Shown here: positions 1 to 8,690 of the stretch, one piece after another
Numbering within the stretch: position 1 is the stretch's first letter
How the letters are laid out: the number at the start of each line of letters is the position of its first letter
From: Pseudarthrobacter naphthalenicus
GTDB lineage: Bacteria; Actinomycetota; Actinomycetes; Actinomycetales; Micrococcaceae
Direction: 5' to 3'
NCBI RefSeq assembly: GCF_029076445.1
Contig: NZ_JARESG010000020.1
Location: 1 to 64,000, forward strand
DNA: 64,000 nucleotides
The notes under the pieces: generated by a model
The model's database searches: none
What the model was told of the DNA's origin: nothing
Seen by the model: only the letters and a program-made list of their open reading frames with translations
Program-made: the position numbers and the translations under genes

Positions 1-112
1 GGAAGAGGCGGCGCCCAGTGCACCGCCTCACCCATAGCGCAGCACCCAGCGGCCACGACAGCACCAACTCACCGGAACAGCAATACCAACAACCCGGAAC
101 ACGCGTACCAAC

Positions 113-1342
113 TCAAGCTATCTGCCAAAATATTACCTTTGCCCACCACGCTATTTCTCTGGGGATCTTTCCCGATCCAAAAAATGAATTTCCGAAGACG
201 GTGACCCGCAGGGGGCTAGGCGATGTTTCGTTTCGCCACGCAAACCAACTGCCGATGTGTCCCCTAGAAGGCTCAAAATTCTTGGTCTGCTGAAGATCCT
301 TGTTGAACGGCCTCAGTTGTAGTTCGCTGGGCTCAAGGAACTTGCAGTAAATCGGTAGATTGTAGAATCGACGACTTAGGTCACCCATGTCGTAGCGCGC
401 TGTGTCAAGGGCGATACCTTTGACAAACTTCTCCACTTTGGGATCAATTCGGCGTCCTAGCAGTGCAATCATAGCTTTTGCCCCTGCGGCCGAGAGATGA
501 CTATCTGCTGCGAGGAAGGGATCGTCATCCTCTTCCCAAGAATCGAATAGCCTCAGGCTGCTAACATAGCTTGAATCACTCTGCAGTTCTTTGTCGAGGG
601 CGGCATAAAGCGGCGTGGGTCCATCAATTTTTATCGGAGCATATTGTCTTAGGGCGGTGAGCTTTTCCGGGATTATTGTTTGGTAGAACGTGATTCCCCG
701 AGATTCAGCCTCATGCCTACGCGTTGCAACTAGCTCTTTCCATTGGGCCACGCGGCTGTTCAGCCGGCCCTCAACGTTCGCGAAATGTGCATCGTATTGC
801 TGGAGGAGGTCATTAGTGCCAGCAGTGAGAAAAAGATGCCCGCTGTGGCCAATGCGGGCAGATTTGTCCCTTGACTCGAGACCCACGGGAAGCAATACAG
901 GTGACAGGATGCCTGCCCGTGCGTCGTCCACCGCATGCGAAATCTCTCCGCCCGAAAGCAGTGATCGCACCGGCTGAAATGTTCCCAACAAGTCGGTGTC
1001 CATTAGAGCTTGAACAACCAAACGCCGCAGCATTAAAGACGCTCCTGCGGTGGGCGCCAGGGTGGCTTGGCAAGCATGGCCCAGGACATGGACTTCCAAT
1101 CGTCCGGAAATAACGTCCAGCGGAGTAAATGCCGTTCGGCACGACACCGAATAGACCAGGTCCTGTGCCGTTGTGACCTTCTTGAGATCACCCCTTGTTC
1201 CGTGTGGACGTCCGCTTCCGATCGATATCCCATCACGACGTACGACGACTTCGGTGTCACCATTGACTGAAGATGTATCGTCGAGCGCCCAGCCATGGAT
1301 GACTCGTCGCTTAAAATCGAATGACTCGATGTAGCCACGCAT
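113..1342 (-). CDS. AlgX/AlgJ-like SGNH-fold polysaccharide acyltransferase-type protein
   Basis: Last gene of the leftward exopolysaccharide cluster, 409 residues. Residues 1-70 resemble the GW-type carbohydrate module seen at the N-terminus of surface-glycan enzymes (IHGWALDD, then an R-D pair). The rest resembles the SGNH domain of alginate acetylation proteins AlgX/AlgJ: GHLFLTAGTND near residue 165, the Asp/His pair in DSHLSAAGA near 280, and the Ser motif VFGNSFFG near 385. The Asp-His pair precedes the Ser, as in AlgX. No signal peptide is visible. The protein stops about 20 residues after the Ser motif, so the C-terminus may be truncated or frameshifted. The start at 1342 (ATG after GGCGGAAG) is preferred; ATG 1366 is possible. 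O-acetylation of the glycan is inferred, not shown. Confidence 0.6.
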   Translation of the reverse strand: MRGYIESFDFKRRVIHGWALDDTSSVNGDTEVVVRRDGISIGSGRPHGTRGDLKKVTTAQDLVYSVSCRTAFTPLDVISGRLEVHVLGHACQATLAPTAGASLMLRRLVVQALMDTDLLGTFQPVRSLLSGGEISHAVDDARAGILSPVLLPVGLESRDKSARIGHSGHLFLTAGTNDLLQQYDAHFANVEGRLNSRVAQWKELVATRRHEAESRGITFYQTIIPEKLTALRQYAPIKIDGPTPLYAALDKELQSDSSYVSSLRLFDSWEEDDDPFLAADSHLSAAGAKAMIALLGRRIDPKVEKFVKGIALDTARYDMGDLSRRFYNLPIYCKFLEPSELQLRPFNKDLQQTKNFEPSRGHIGSWFAWRNETSPSPLRVTVFGNSFFGSGKIPREIAWWAKVIFWQIA

Positions 1343-1420
1343 GCAAGCTTCCGCCTTTAATGTCATACCTGGTTTGTTCCAAGTCTGGAGAAATTATCGG
1401 GCACACTAAATGAAATTCCT

Positions 1421-1460
1421 TGGCTGGGACGGATGGCGTCCCAATCAAACGTCCCAGCCA
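1421..1460. terminator. Inverted repeat between the large glycosyltransferase and the SGNH gene
   Basis: A perfect 10-bp inverted repeat (TGGCTGGGAC at 1421-1430, GTCCCAGCCA at 1451-1460) encloses 20 nt. It lies just after the glycosyltransferase stop at 1501 and before the next leftward gene. No run of T follows on the minus strand, so it may attenuate transcription or stabilise mRNA rather than terminate. It could also be an operator. Confidence 0.35.
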
Positions 1461-1500
1461 TCCAGGCGACACCAGCAAGGTCAAAGCTGGCGTTTATGGT

Positions 1501-4500
1501 TTAGCGAGTGATCGTCTCAACCCAGCGGCGAACGTGCTCGTCGCTCATTGCTCGGTTAGCGACGGATTGTGTTCCGCCCAACCGAACTTCGCCGAGGCTT
1601 TTCGCCAAGACTTTAGTTATTCCACTCTTCCAAGCGGCCGTTGTGTTGTCGACGACGAGACTTGGCTGAAGGTGATCACGGTATGGGCCCACGTTGGAAG
1701 CAACCGTAGGTAAACCGAGAGCAGCGTACTCAAGTAGCTTAAGGTCGCTCTTGGCTGCGTTGAAATAGTCATCGACAAGTGGAGCCAACGCCACATCCCA
1801 GCGCGTGCTGTTGATTCGGAGATACTTGATGAAATCGGGGTATTCCGAGGCAGTTGGCTGCAGTCGCTGGAACCACGCTTTATTGTCCGGGGTAACGCCG
1901 ATCACGTCGAGCAGTACTTTCCGACCGTGGAAGCTGAATCCATCAGCAAAGACGCCTTCGAGCAGAGCCAAATCTGCTGTGTGTGTAGTGGTCCCTATGT
2001 ACACGGCGCGGATAGCATCGTCACTTGGTCTGGCAAAGTGAGAACCGATCTTTGTATCCCAAATACGCGGGTCAAGCCTGTTTTCAAAAACTTCAATCTC
2101 TCGCGCAATCGGACCCAGCCGCTTTGCAAGTTCAGGAGTGCTGACGATCACAGTTTCAGCGGCGCCAACAAGAACTTCCAAGCCATCTGAAATCTCAGGA
2201 TTAAGCTGCGATATCTGTCGGTGAGCCGCGCCGTGCCCAACTGTAACTAGATCATCATCCAAATCCAGGACGATCTTGATTCCTCTCGAAGATGCCGTCG
2301 AAATAAAGGCAGCAGTCTGTTCGGGAGTCAAAGCGTCTCTTTGAACATAGATTGCGTTGAAAGCGCTACGGTCTATCCCAGCGATGAAGTCATCGGCAAC
2401 TACGCGTTTGAAATGCGCAAGCCCCAAAGCCGAAGCTTTTTCTATCATTCTCATGCTTCGGACATGAACTGATGCCGGATAGCTGCCAACGCGTTTAAAA
2501 GCACGCACGACGTACCCCACGGTAGGAAGCAGCTCTGTGTCATTGCGCATGGTTCGGGTGTACAGACTTAGGTAGTCCTGACCCATCGTAATGTCCGAGC
2601 GTATCGACGATCCGGGAACCTCAGAGCGTAGAGCTTCGCGCTGTTCGACGTTTCGGGCAAGGGCTAGGATCTCACGAGAAGCTTGGTAGGCATCGAGGGG
2701 AACGGTAATTCCACCACCGTGCTCCTTGATTCGGTCAGCGGGGGCGCCGATGTCTGTGGCAATGAGGGGAACTCCCAGAGCCCATGCTTCAGTGACGGTG
2801 TGTGAATAAGTCTCTGCCCAGATGGAGAAAATCCCGATAAAGTCAGGATCCACTTCATCAGCTAGCTTTTGCAGATTCTCCCTTGTGTACTCATCGTGGG
2901 CAATCGCAATGTCAGCAAAGTTGGACGAACTCCTTCGTCCAAAGGCATGCCATTCCACCACCGGTGCCGTCAGAGTAACAATCTCCCGGATGAGATCTAT
3001 GCCCTTATGGGGAGCCCAGTTTGCTGGCACCATGATGCGTAGCGGACCAGGAAGCCGCTCCCCAGATTTACGAAGCTGCCCAATCTTCGAAACGTCCCGT
3101 CCGTGCTCGATTAACTGAATCTTATTCGCATGCTTAGGGTAGTTCGATGCGTATATTTGTCCGGCGGAAGGGGTAGTTGCTATCACATGCCTTGACAGGG
3201 CTAAGACTTCGTCGGAGCGTCTCTTCCACTCCTCTATCCACTGGTGCTTTAAAGGTGGGACTTCTGATACAAACTCGGTGGGCAAGCTACATAGGCCTTC
3301 GCCCGGAGTGCACTTTCCTCCACAGAAAGCCAATTTGTCATCGAGCAGGTTCACCGTGGGGCAGATGTAATAGAAGTCGTGAGTCGAGAGAATGACTGGT
3401 ATCGACAGCAGATCTGCCAAGACTGGAACGGTTGTCAGGGGCTGATTAATCAAGTGCCGAATGTGGATAAGTTCAACGTTGTATGAGACCAGGATTTTGG
3501 CAACGAACTGCGCATAGTCTTCTCGCCATGTGTCCGTGACGGCAAACTGCGGCTCCGCATCCCATTGCGCCAACTCCTGAAATCGACCGGAACTGAATTT
3601 GTAAAGTCGAACAGAATTAGTGCTTGCCTCGAGAAGGATACTATCCTGATGTTCTACGAGCTGGCCTAGAAGATCCTTGTTTGTAGCAGGCGTTCCGCCA
3701 CCAGCTTTGTGGATGACATACATCACCACTGGCTTTGTTCGGGACTGTCCTGTTAATTGGGTGCGCGTCACATCTAAGGATTTGCGCATTTCCTTCATAG
3801 CGCTTGAGCCGGCCCAATCGCGAACTGACTTTGTATATTCAGGATGAAGTTCATCCACGGCGGCCCTGCCGGCACGGATCAGCTCTGCACGTCTGCTTTC
3901 GCCAAACGACTGACTCCGAGCGTGCTTAACCATCACGTGGGGTGCCACCAGATTGACAAATCCACTCTTAACCGCTCGCCGGGAGAAATCATTTTCCTCA
4001 CCGTAGCCCTGCGGAAATGAGGCCTCATCGAAATACCCAATACTCTCAATAAGACTCCGACGTACGTACATACAAAATCCATGTCCGGTGGGCGTTTCGA
4101 CCCCGGCGCTCTTGACTCGATGAGAAACACCGCGAGCAATTTCTGGCCATGTAAGATGCTGCGGCCAATCATTGGCTTTTCCGGATTCGGGGACCGACAT
4201 GGCTCCAGCATTGTCGGAAACGGCGCTCACGGTTCCGATATTCTCGCGGGAGTAAGCGGTCCAGCGAAGCCGGCGAAGCCAACTCGGGCCCACGGCAGTG
4301 TCACTATTCAGAAGAACGACATCATCAGCCTCAGCCAGGCGGAACGCATGATTGGCAGTTCGGGTATAGCCCCAATTCTCAGCATGGCGCACGAATGAGA
4401 TGTGTCCATCGGAGGCTAGACGGTCCAGCATGCTGACCACGGCATTGTCTGTGCTGGCATCATCGATGACGATTATCCTTGCGCCATCTGAATATTGAAT

Positions 4501-4644
4501 TGCCGACAGTATGCAGTCTCTGACGACTGATGCTCCGCCGTTAAAGACCGGGATAGCGACCGTCGTGGCGCCAGCACGCCGCAATAGTCCCAGCATCTCT
4601 GCAATCGTGTCGGGGGTCCATTCTGTTGCTGCTGCCTGCGTCAT
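1501..4644 (-). CDS. Three-domain glycosyltransferase (GT2 + GT4 + GT4-like)
   Basis: A 1,047-residue protein with three consecutive glycosyltransferase units. Residues about 30-250 are a GT2 fold: VAIPVFNGG, IVIDDAST, LLNSDTAVG as the DxD-like site, and GYGEENDFSRRA as the acceptor/base region. Residues about 308-670 are a GT-B (GT4) unit with IMVPANWAPHKG and the E-x7-E-like stretch TEAWALGVPLIA. Residues about 710-1040 are a second GT-B-like unit with LDLDDDL and KLLEYAALGLPTVAS. It lies 47 bp after the WsaF-like gene. The preferred ATG at 4644 follows GGGGAAG; ATG 4683 is possible. It probably adds several sugars in sequence to a surface glycan; donors cannot be told from sequence. Confidence 0.8.
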   Translation of the reverse strand: MTQAAATEWTPDTIAEMLGLLRRAGATTVAIPVFNGGASVVRDCILSAIQYSDGARIIVIDDASTDNAVVSMLDRLASDGHISFVRHAENWGYTRTANHAFRLAEADDVVLLNSDTAVGPSWLRRLRWTAYSRENIGTVSAVSDNAGAMSVPESGKANDWPQHLTWPEIARGVSHRVKSAGVETPTGHGFCMYVRRSLIESIGYFDEASFPQGYGEENDFSRRAVKSGFVNLVAPHVMVKHARSQSFGESRRAELIRAGRAAVDELHPEYTKSVRDWAGSSAMKEMRKSLDVTRTQLTGQSRTKPVVMYVIHKAGGGTPATNKDLLGQLVEHQDSILLEASTNSVRLYKFSSGRFQELAQWDAEPQFAVTDTWREDYAQFVAKILVSYNVELIHIRHLINQPLTTVPVLADLLSIPVILSTHDFYYICPTVNLLDDKLAFCGGKCTPGEGLCSLPTEFVSEVPPLKHQWIEEWKRRSDEVLALSRHVIATTPSAGQIYASNYPKHANKIQLIEHGRDVSKIGQLRKSGERLPGPLRIMVPANWAPHKGIDLIREIVTLTAPVVEWHAFGRRSSSNFADIAIAHDEYTRENLQKLADEVDPDFIGIFSIWAETYSHTVTEAWALGVPLIATDIGAPADRIKEHGGGITVPLDAYQASREILALARNVEQREALRSEVPGSSIRSDITMGQDYLSLYTRTMRNDTELLPTVGYVVRAFKRVGSYPASVHVRSMRMIEKASALGLAHFKRVVADDFIAGIDRSAFNAIYVQRDALTPEQTAAFISTASSRGIKIVLDLDDDLVTVGHGAAHRQISQLNPEISDGLEVLVGAAETVIVSTPELAKRLGPIAREIEVFENRLDPRIWDTKIGSHFARPSDDAIRAVYIGTTTHTADLALLEGVFADGFSFHGRKVLLDVIGVTPDNKAWFQRLQPTASEYPDFIKYLRINSTRWDVALAPLVDDYFNAAKSDLKLLEYAALGLPTVASNVGPYRDHLQPSLVVDNTTAAWKSGITKVLAKSLGEVRLGGTQSVANRAMSDEHVRRWVETITR

Positions 4645-4691
4645 ATCTTCCCCATTACTTTGATGATTCAACGTTTCCCTCATGTGCCGTT

Positions 4692-6293
4692 TCAGACCCT
4701 TTTCTTCAGTAGAGTGCGGACTTGACGGCGCAGGCGGACCATCCGGCGGAATGTCGGTAGGAGGGGCTGGATTGATTTGAGTGACTTGATCTTGTTATAA
4801 CGCCATAGCTGGCGGCGCTGCAATTGCAGCTTCTGACTGAGACTCTTGACTTGCCTCTTCAGTTCGACAACTTCATGACTCTGCGAGTTGGTTTGGTTAT
4901 TGGGTAGTTTGTTGGCTTGTGACAGCTTCTTTTGTGTTGCTTCCAGCTCTTTGCGCAGCACTGTGATCCGAACGGCGCGTAGGGCGGCGATTCGACGGTA
5001 TTCCTGGAGCAGGTCGCCAGTGGTGCCTGGCGTTTCACAATCACGTCCAAGTTCGCGGATTCCGCTCCCGACAGCGAGCTGAGCAACGTGGGCGGCAGAA
5101 CTCTCAAGAGTGGGACCTAGCTTGCCAGCATCAATTGGCTGGAAGTCGTGAGCGGTAAGTCTGTCAGCGATCTGCTTCGCGTGCTCCAGTGCTGACGCCA
5201 GTTGAGTCGGTTCCGGTGCCGAGACGGTCAGGAGGGGATTCCAAGGCTGCCGATACCCACCAAAACTGTTGGTGACTGTTGGAATACCAGCGGTGGGCAT
5301 TTCGAGCGATAGATGCCCGGGGTGAGGACTGTGCATAAGTGAAAAGCCGATGTCTGAATGAGCAAGTAGTTCGTAGTAATCTCCGAGCGAAAGCTTGCCC
5401 AGTGAATGCAGCACCTTGCCGCGTCCCAGTTCGATTGGTTCATGGGGCGTGCCGGCCGAGGTGAACGTGATTCTGTCCAGGTCACTTGATGGGAGTTCGT
5501 GAACCCACGCGCGAAGGGCATCAAGACCCAGCTCGAATAGATTTCTTGGATGGGCGGGTCGTCCATAAAACAATACTCGTAGGTTGGCATCGGCCGCGGG
5601 ACGCCAATTTGCCGCCGCACTCATGAGTTTGTTTTCATCTAGCGTAGGACTAAAACAGTGTGCTAATGCGAAATCAGCATGGCCCTTATCGGTAAGGTAT
5701 TGGGCGAGCGGACGCGAATTTACCAACGGTATAAAGCCGTAATGATAGGTATTCTCAGCTAATGCAAACGACGTACCCCAAGGCGCAAAAGCCGGCTCAA
5801 AGTCCTGAATCAGATAGATGGCCCGGTCTGTGGCGTAGTCCCTTTCTTTGAGGAACTTCTCCAATACAACGGCAGTCATCCAGTGGGTGCAGACCCAGGT
5901 GTCTGTAGACGATGTGACAACGGAAGCCAGATCTGGCCCGTGGAAAACTTCTGTGGGCTGGTCAAAGTCTGGGACCTGAGTCCTTATCCATGCATCCAAT
6001 GCCCCGGGATCAAGTTCACCGCGTTTGTCAGGATCTTTAAGGATAAAAATTCGGAGCGGTCGTTGAATAGCGGAAGCTATTTGCACCCCAGTCAGCAGCG
6101 CGGTTCTTTGCCCGGCAAAGGCTGCAGCCGGGTCCAAATCGATCATGAGGAGATTGACATGGTGGTTGGCTGTACCGGATTTAGTCGCCGCGAGCCAGGT
6201 GTGCATCTCTGTAATTCGGTCCAAGATGGGATTCCAAAGTCTGATTGGTGGTGTGTGGGTATGAACTGTGCCGCTGAATAAAGTTGAGGTCAA
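4692..6293 (-). CDS. WsaF-like rhamnosyltransferase-family glycosyltransferase
   Basis: A GT-B enzyme of about 533 residues resembling the WsaF rhamnosyltransferases of S-layer glycan assembly: IDLDPAAAFAGQRTALLTG at the start of the N-domain, then YLIQDFEPAFAPWGT, VLFYGRPAHPRNLF, and HPGHLSLEMPTAGIPTVTNS in the C-domain. From about residue 430 the tail is charged and Gln-rich with heptads (LRKELEATQKKLSQ), probably a coiled coil, and it ends in a basic patch. An ATG at 6428 would lie inside the upstream ugd gene. TTG at 6293 follows AAGGGTGG and sits 28 bp after that gene, so it is preferred. It acts with the neighbouring glycosyltransferase on a cell-surface polymer; donor sugar unproven. 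Confidence 0.75.
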   Translation of the reverse strand: MTSTLFSGTVHTHTPPIRLWNPILDRITEMHTWLAATKSGTANHHVNLLMIDLDPAAAFAGQRTALLTGVQIASAIQRPLRIFILKDPDKRGELDPGALDAWIRTQVPDFDQPTEVFHGPDLASVVTSSTDTWVCTHWMTAVVLEKFLKERDYATDRAIYLIQDFEPAFAPWGTSFALAENTYHYGFIPLVNSRPLAQYLTDKGHADFALAHCFSPTLDENKLMSAAANWRPAADANLRVLFYGRPAHPRNLFELGLDALRAWVHELPSSDLDRITFTSAGTPHEPIELGRGKVLHSLGKLSLGDYYELLAHSDIGFSLMHSPHPGHLSLEMPTAGIPTVTNSFGGYRQPWNPLLTVSAPEPTQLASALEHAKQIADRLTAHDFQPIDAGKLGPTLESSAAHVAQLAVGSGIRELGRDCETPGTTGDLLQEYRRIAALRAVRITVLRKELEATQKKLSQANKLPNNQTNSQSHEVVELKRQVKSLSQKLQLQRRQLWRYNKIKSLKSIQPLLPTFRRMVRLRRQVRTLLKKRV

Positions 6294-6321
6294 GAATCCA
6301 CCCTTCGCGGATTCGTGTCTT

Positions 6322-7674
6322 TCAGCCGGCAGCTTCTGAAAGTACTTTAGTAGCCGATTTACGGCCGAGAGCCTGAAATGTCCATCCAGCACCGATCCAA
6401 ACATCAGGGTCGAGAACATTTCGACCATCTATAAGGTTCCTCCGATTGACCAGCCCACCGAGCGCTGCTGGCGTCATGCCGACGAATTCGTCCCACTCCG
6501 TCAGCAGAAGGACGATGTCTGCCCCACGAACTGCTTCTTGAAGTGAACCGCAGTAGTTTAGCCGTGGGAAGCGCTTTGCTGCATTGGCGTTTGCTTTAGG
6601 GTCATAGACATTCACGTCAGCGCCAGAACTATATAGGCGGCCAGCAACGTCTAGCGCCGGGGAGTCCCGGACATCGTCGCTGTTGGGCTTGAACGCCGTC
6701 CCGAGAATGGCGATTTTTGCGCCTTCAACATTCTCCTCTAGAACTTCCGTAACTAAGTGGATGACGCGTTCACGTCTTCTCAGATTAACCTCGTCGACTT
6801 CATTTAGGAATCGCATTGTTGAATCGAGGCCCAGCTCGGAGACTCTTGCCTGCAGGGCTCGAATATCTTTTGGAAGACAGCCGCCGCCAAAACCTATTCC
6901 TGCGTTTAAGAAGCGGCGTCCTATGCGGTTGTCATGTCCAATTGCGTCGGCCAATGTGCGTATGTCCCCACCCACCGTTTCAGTTACTTCAGCGAATGCA
7001 TTGATGAACGATATTTTCGTGGCAAGGAATGCATTGGCGGCAACCTTGACCAGTTCGGCCGTCTCGAAATCTGTGGAGATATACGGAGTTTTCCTCGAAA
7101 GAGCGTTTTCGTAAACTCGCCGCAAAACCGAATCTGCCTCATCCGAGTCGATGCCGACAACGAGTCGGTCTGGTCGCAGGGTGTCTTCCACTGCGAAGCC
7201 TTCCCGCAGGAATTCGGGGTTCCAGGCGAAATCCACTCTCACGCTGGGCCTAGCCTCTTCCGCAACGAGGGCCTTAAGTCGGCGTGCTGATCCCACGGGG
7301 ACTGTGGACTTTCCCACGATCAAGGAGTCCCTGCATATTGCCCGAGCGATGGAGGTGACGGCGGCATCCACATATGTCATGTCGGCTGCGTGTTCGCCTG
7401 ACCGCTGGGGGGTGCCAACCGCTATGAAATGCACGTCCCCGAACGCCCCAGCTTCTTCAAAAGACGTTGTGAAGCGGAGGCGACCTGATGCGGTGTGCTT
7501 GCGCAAGAGTTCGGGCAAGTCCGGCTCGTGAAACGGCAGTTCACCGCGGCTGAGGCTGTCGATCTTTCTCTTGTCAACGTCGACCCCGAGTACTTCGAAC
7601 CCGAGTTCGGCCATGCAGGCCGCATGAGTTGCACCGAGGTAGCCGGTGCCGATGACTGTCATTTTTAGAGTCAA
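6322..7674 (-). CDS. ugd: UDP-glucose 6-dehydrogenase
   Basis: Oxidises UDP-glucose to UDP-glucuronate with two NAD+, supplying acidic sugar for the exopolysaccharide. It is 450 residues, normal for the family. The Rossmann motif GTGYLG is at residues 10-15, the central domain contains EFLREGFAVEDTLRPDR, and the catalytic Cys sits in FGGGCLPKD near residue 267. The C-terminal UDP-binding domain has GTAFKPNSDDVRDSPALD. The TTG start at 7674 has GAGGAG 4 nt upstream; an in-frame ATG at 7662 is the alternative. It lies in the leftward cluster between the thymidylyltransferase and the WsaF-like glycosyltransferase. Confidence 0.95.
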   Translation of the reverse strand: MTLKMTVIGTGYLGATHAACMAELGFEVLGVDVDKRKIDSLSRGELPFHEPDLPELLRKHTASGRLRFTTSFEEAGAFGDVHFIAVGTPQRSGEHAADMTYVDAAVTSIARAICRDSLIVGKSTVPVGSARRLKALVAEEARPSVRVDFAWNPEFLREGFAVEDTLRPDRLVVGIDSDEADSVLRRVYENALSRKTPYISTDFETAELVKVAANAFLATKISFINAFAEVTETVGGDIRTLADAIGHDNRIGRRFLNAGIGFGGGCLPKDIRALQARVSELGLDSTMRFLNEVDEVNLRRRERVIHLVTEVLEENVEGAKIAILGTAFKPNSDDVRDSPALDVAGRLYSSGADVNVYDPKANANAAKRFPRLNYCGSLQEAVRGADIVLLLTEWDEFVGMTPAALGGLVNRRNLIDGRNVLDPDVWIGAGWTFQALGRKSATKVLSEAAG

Positions 7675-7735
7675 GATTCTCCTCGAGAATTTGAGGTGCT
7701 GCTGTGTTCAGGGGCGTAAGTGAGTTCAGGGAGCG

Positions 7736-8599
7736 CTAACGGTCAAGGAGTCCTAAGAGGTAGCTCCCGTAGCCGCTCTTGATCAGCGGTTGAGCCCGCT
7801 CACACAGCTCATCGTCCGTGAGGAACCCTTGGCGCCAGGCAATTTCTTCAGGAGCGCCGATCTTCAGACCTTGCCGGCTTTCAGTGGTCCTAACGAAGTT
7901 CGATGCGTCATTGAGGTCGCTAAATGTCCCCGTGTCGAGCCAAGCGGTGCCTCGAGGCAAGATTTCAACGTGCAGCTTGCCCCGTTCGAGATATTTGAGG
8001 TTGACGTCGGTAATCTCAAGCTCGCCGCGGGCCGAAGGCTTCAGGTTTTCGGCGATGTCCACCACATCGTTGTCATAGAAATATAGTCCCGGCACCGCGT
8101 AATGGCTTTTGGGCTCTTCGGGTTTTTCCTCGAGAGAAATTGCCCTTCCGGCACCGTCGAATTCAACCACGCCGTACGCTTTCGGATCTGAGACCCAGTA
8201 ACCGAACACGGCACCCCCGTCAATCGATGCAAATCGGCTCAATTGCGTGCCCATGCCGCGTCCATAGAAAATATTGTCACCTAGAACCAGTGCGACGGTG
8301 TCGTTGCCGATGTGCTGCTTGCCCAGGACGAAGGCCTGTGCCAAGCCATCGGGGGAGGGTTGCCGCGCGTAGGTCAGATTGATGCCGAACTGGGACCCAT
8401 CTCCCAAGAGGCGTTCAAACTGTTCTGCGTCATGGGGAGTGGTGATGATCAAGATGTCTCTAATTCCAGCAAGAATCAGCGTGGAGAGGGGGTAGTAGAT
8501 CATCGGTTTGTCGTAGACGGGAACCAATTGTTTGCTAATGCCGTGGGTAATGGGATGCAGCCGCGAGCCTGTCCCTCCGGCCAAAATTATGCCTCGCAT
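7736..8599 (-). CDS. rfbA: Glucose-1-phosphate thymidylyltransferase
   Basis: Makes dTDP-glucose from dTTP and glucose 1-phosphate, the first step toward dTDP-rhamnose. The protein is 287 residues, full family length, with the nucleotide-binding signature LAGGTGSRLHP at residues 6-16, QPSPDGLAQAF, GDNIFYG, and EEKPEEPKS in the sugar-phosphate site. The open frame continues upstream to 8725, but ATG 8599 has AGGAGA 9 nt before it and opens directly on MRGIILAGG, so it is preferred. No rfbB, rfbC or rfbD lies in the window. Its product would feed the rhamnosyltransferase-like enzymes downstream. Confidence 0.96.
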   Translation of the reverse strand: MRGIILAGGTGSRLHPITHGISKQLVPVYDKPMIYYPLSTLILAGIRDILIITTPHDAEQFERLLGDGSQFGINLTYARQPSPDGLAQAFVLGKQHIGNDTVALVLGDNIFYGRGMGTQLSRFASIDGGAVFGYWVSDPKAYGVVEFDGAGRAISLEEKPEEPKSHYAVPGLYFYDNDVVDIAENLKPSARGELEITDVNLKYLERGKLHVEILPRGTAWLDTGTFSDLNDASNFVRTTESRQGLKIGAPEEIAWRQGFLTDDELCERAQPLIKSGYGSYLLGLLDR

Positions 8600-8690
8600 C
8601 TGTCGAATTCTCCTGTGTAAGGGTGCTGCGTGCAAACGGATAAACATGTGAACCTGGGCGGAATGCCCAGTTGGAGTGGGCCGCGGCTCT

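Noticed and set aside
1..112. Continuation of the SGNH protein beyond its stop
   Set aside because: Another frame stays open to the window edge, but too little sequence is available and no motif is visible.
6294..6428. ATG 6428 as start of the WsaF-like gene
   Set aside because: It would lie 107 bp inside ugd and has no better ribosome-binding site than TTG 6293.
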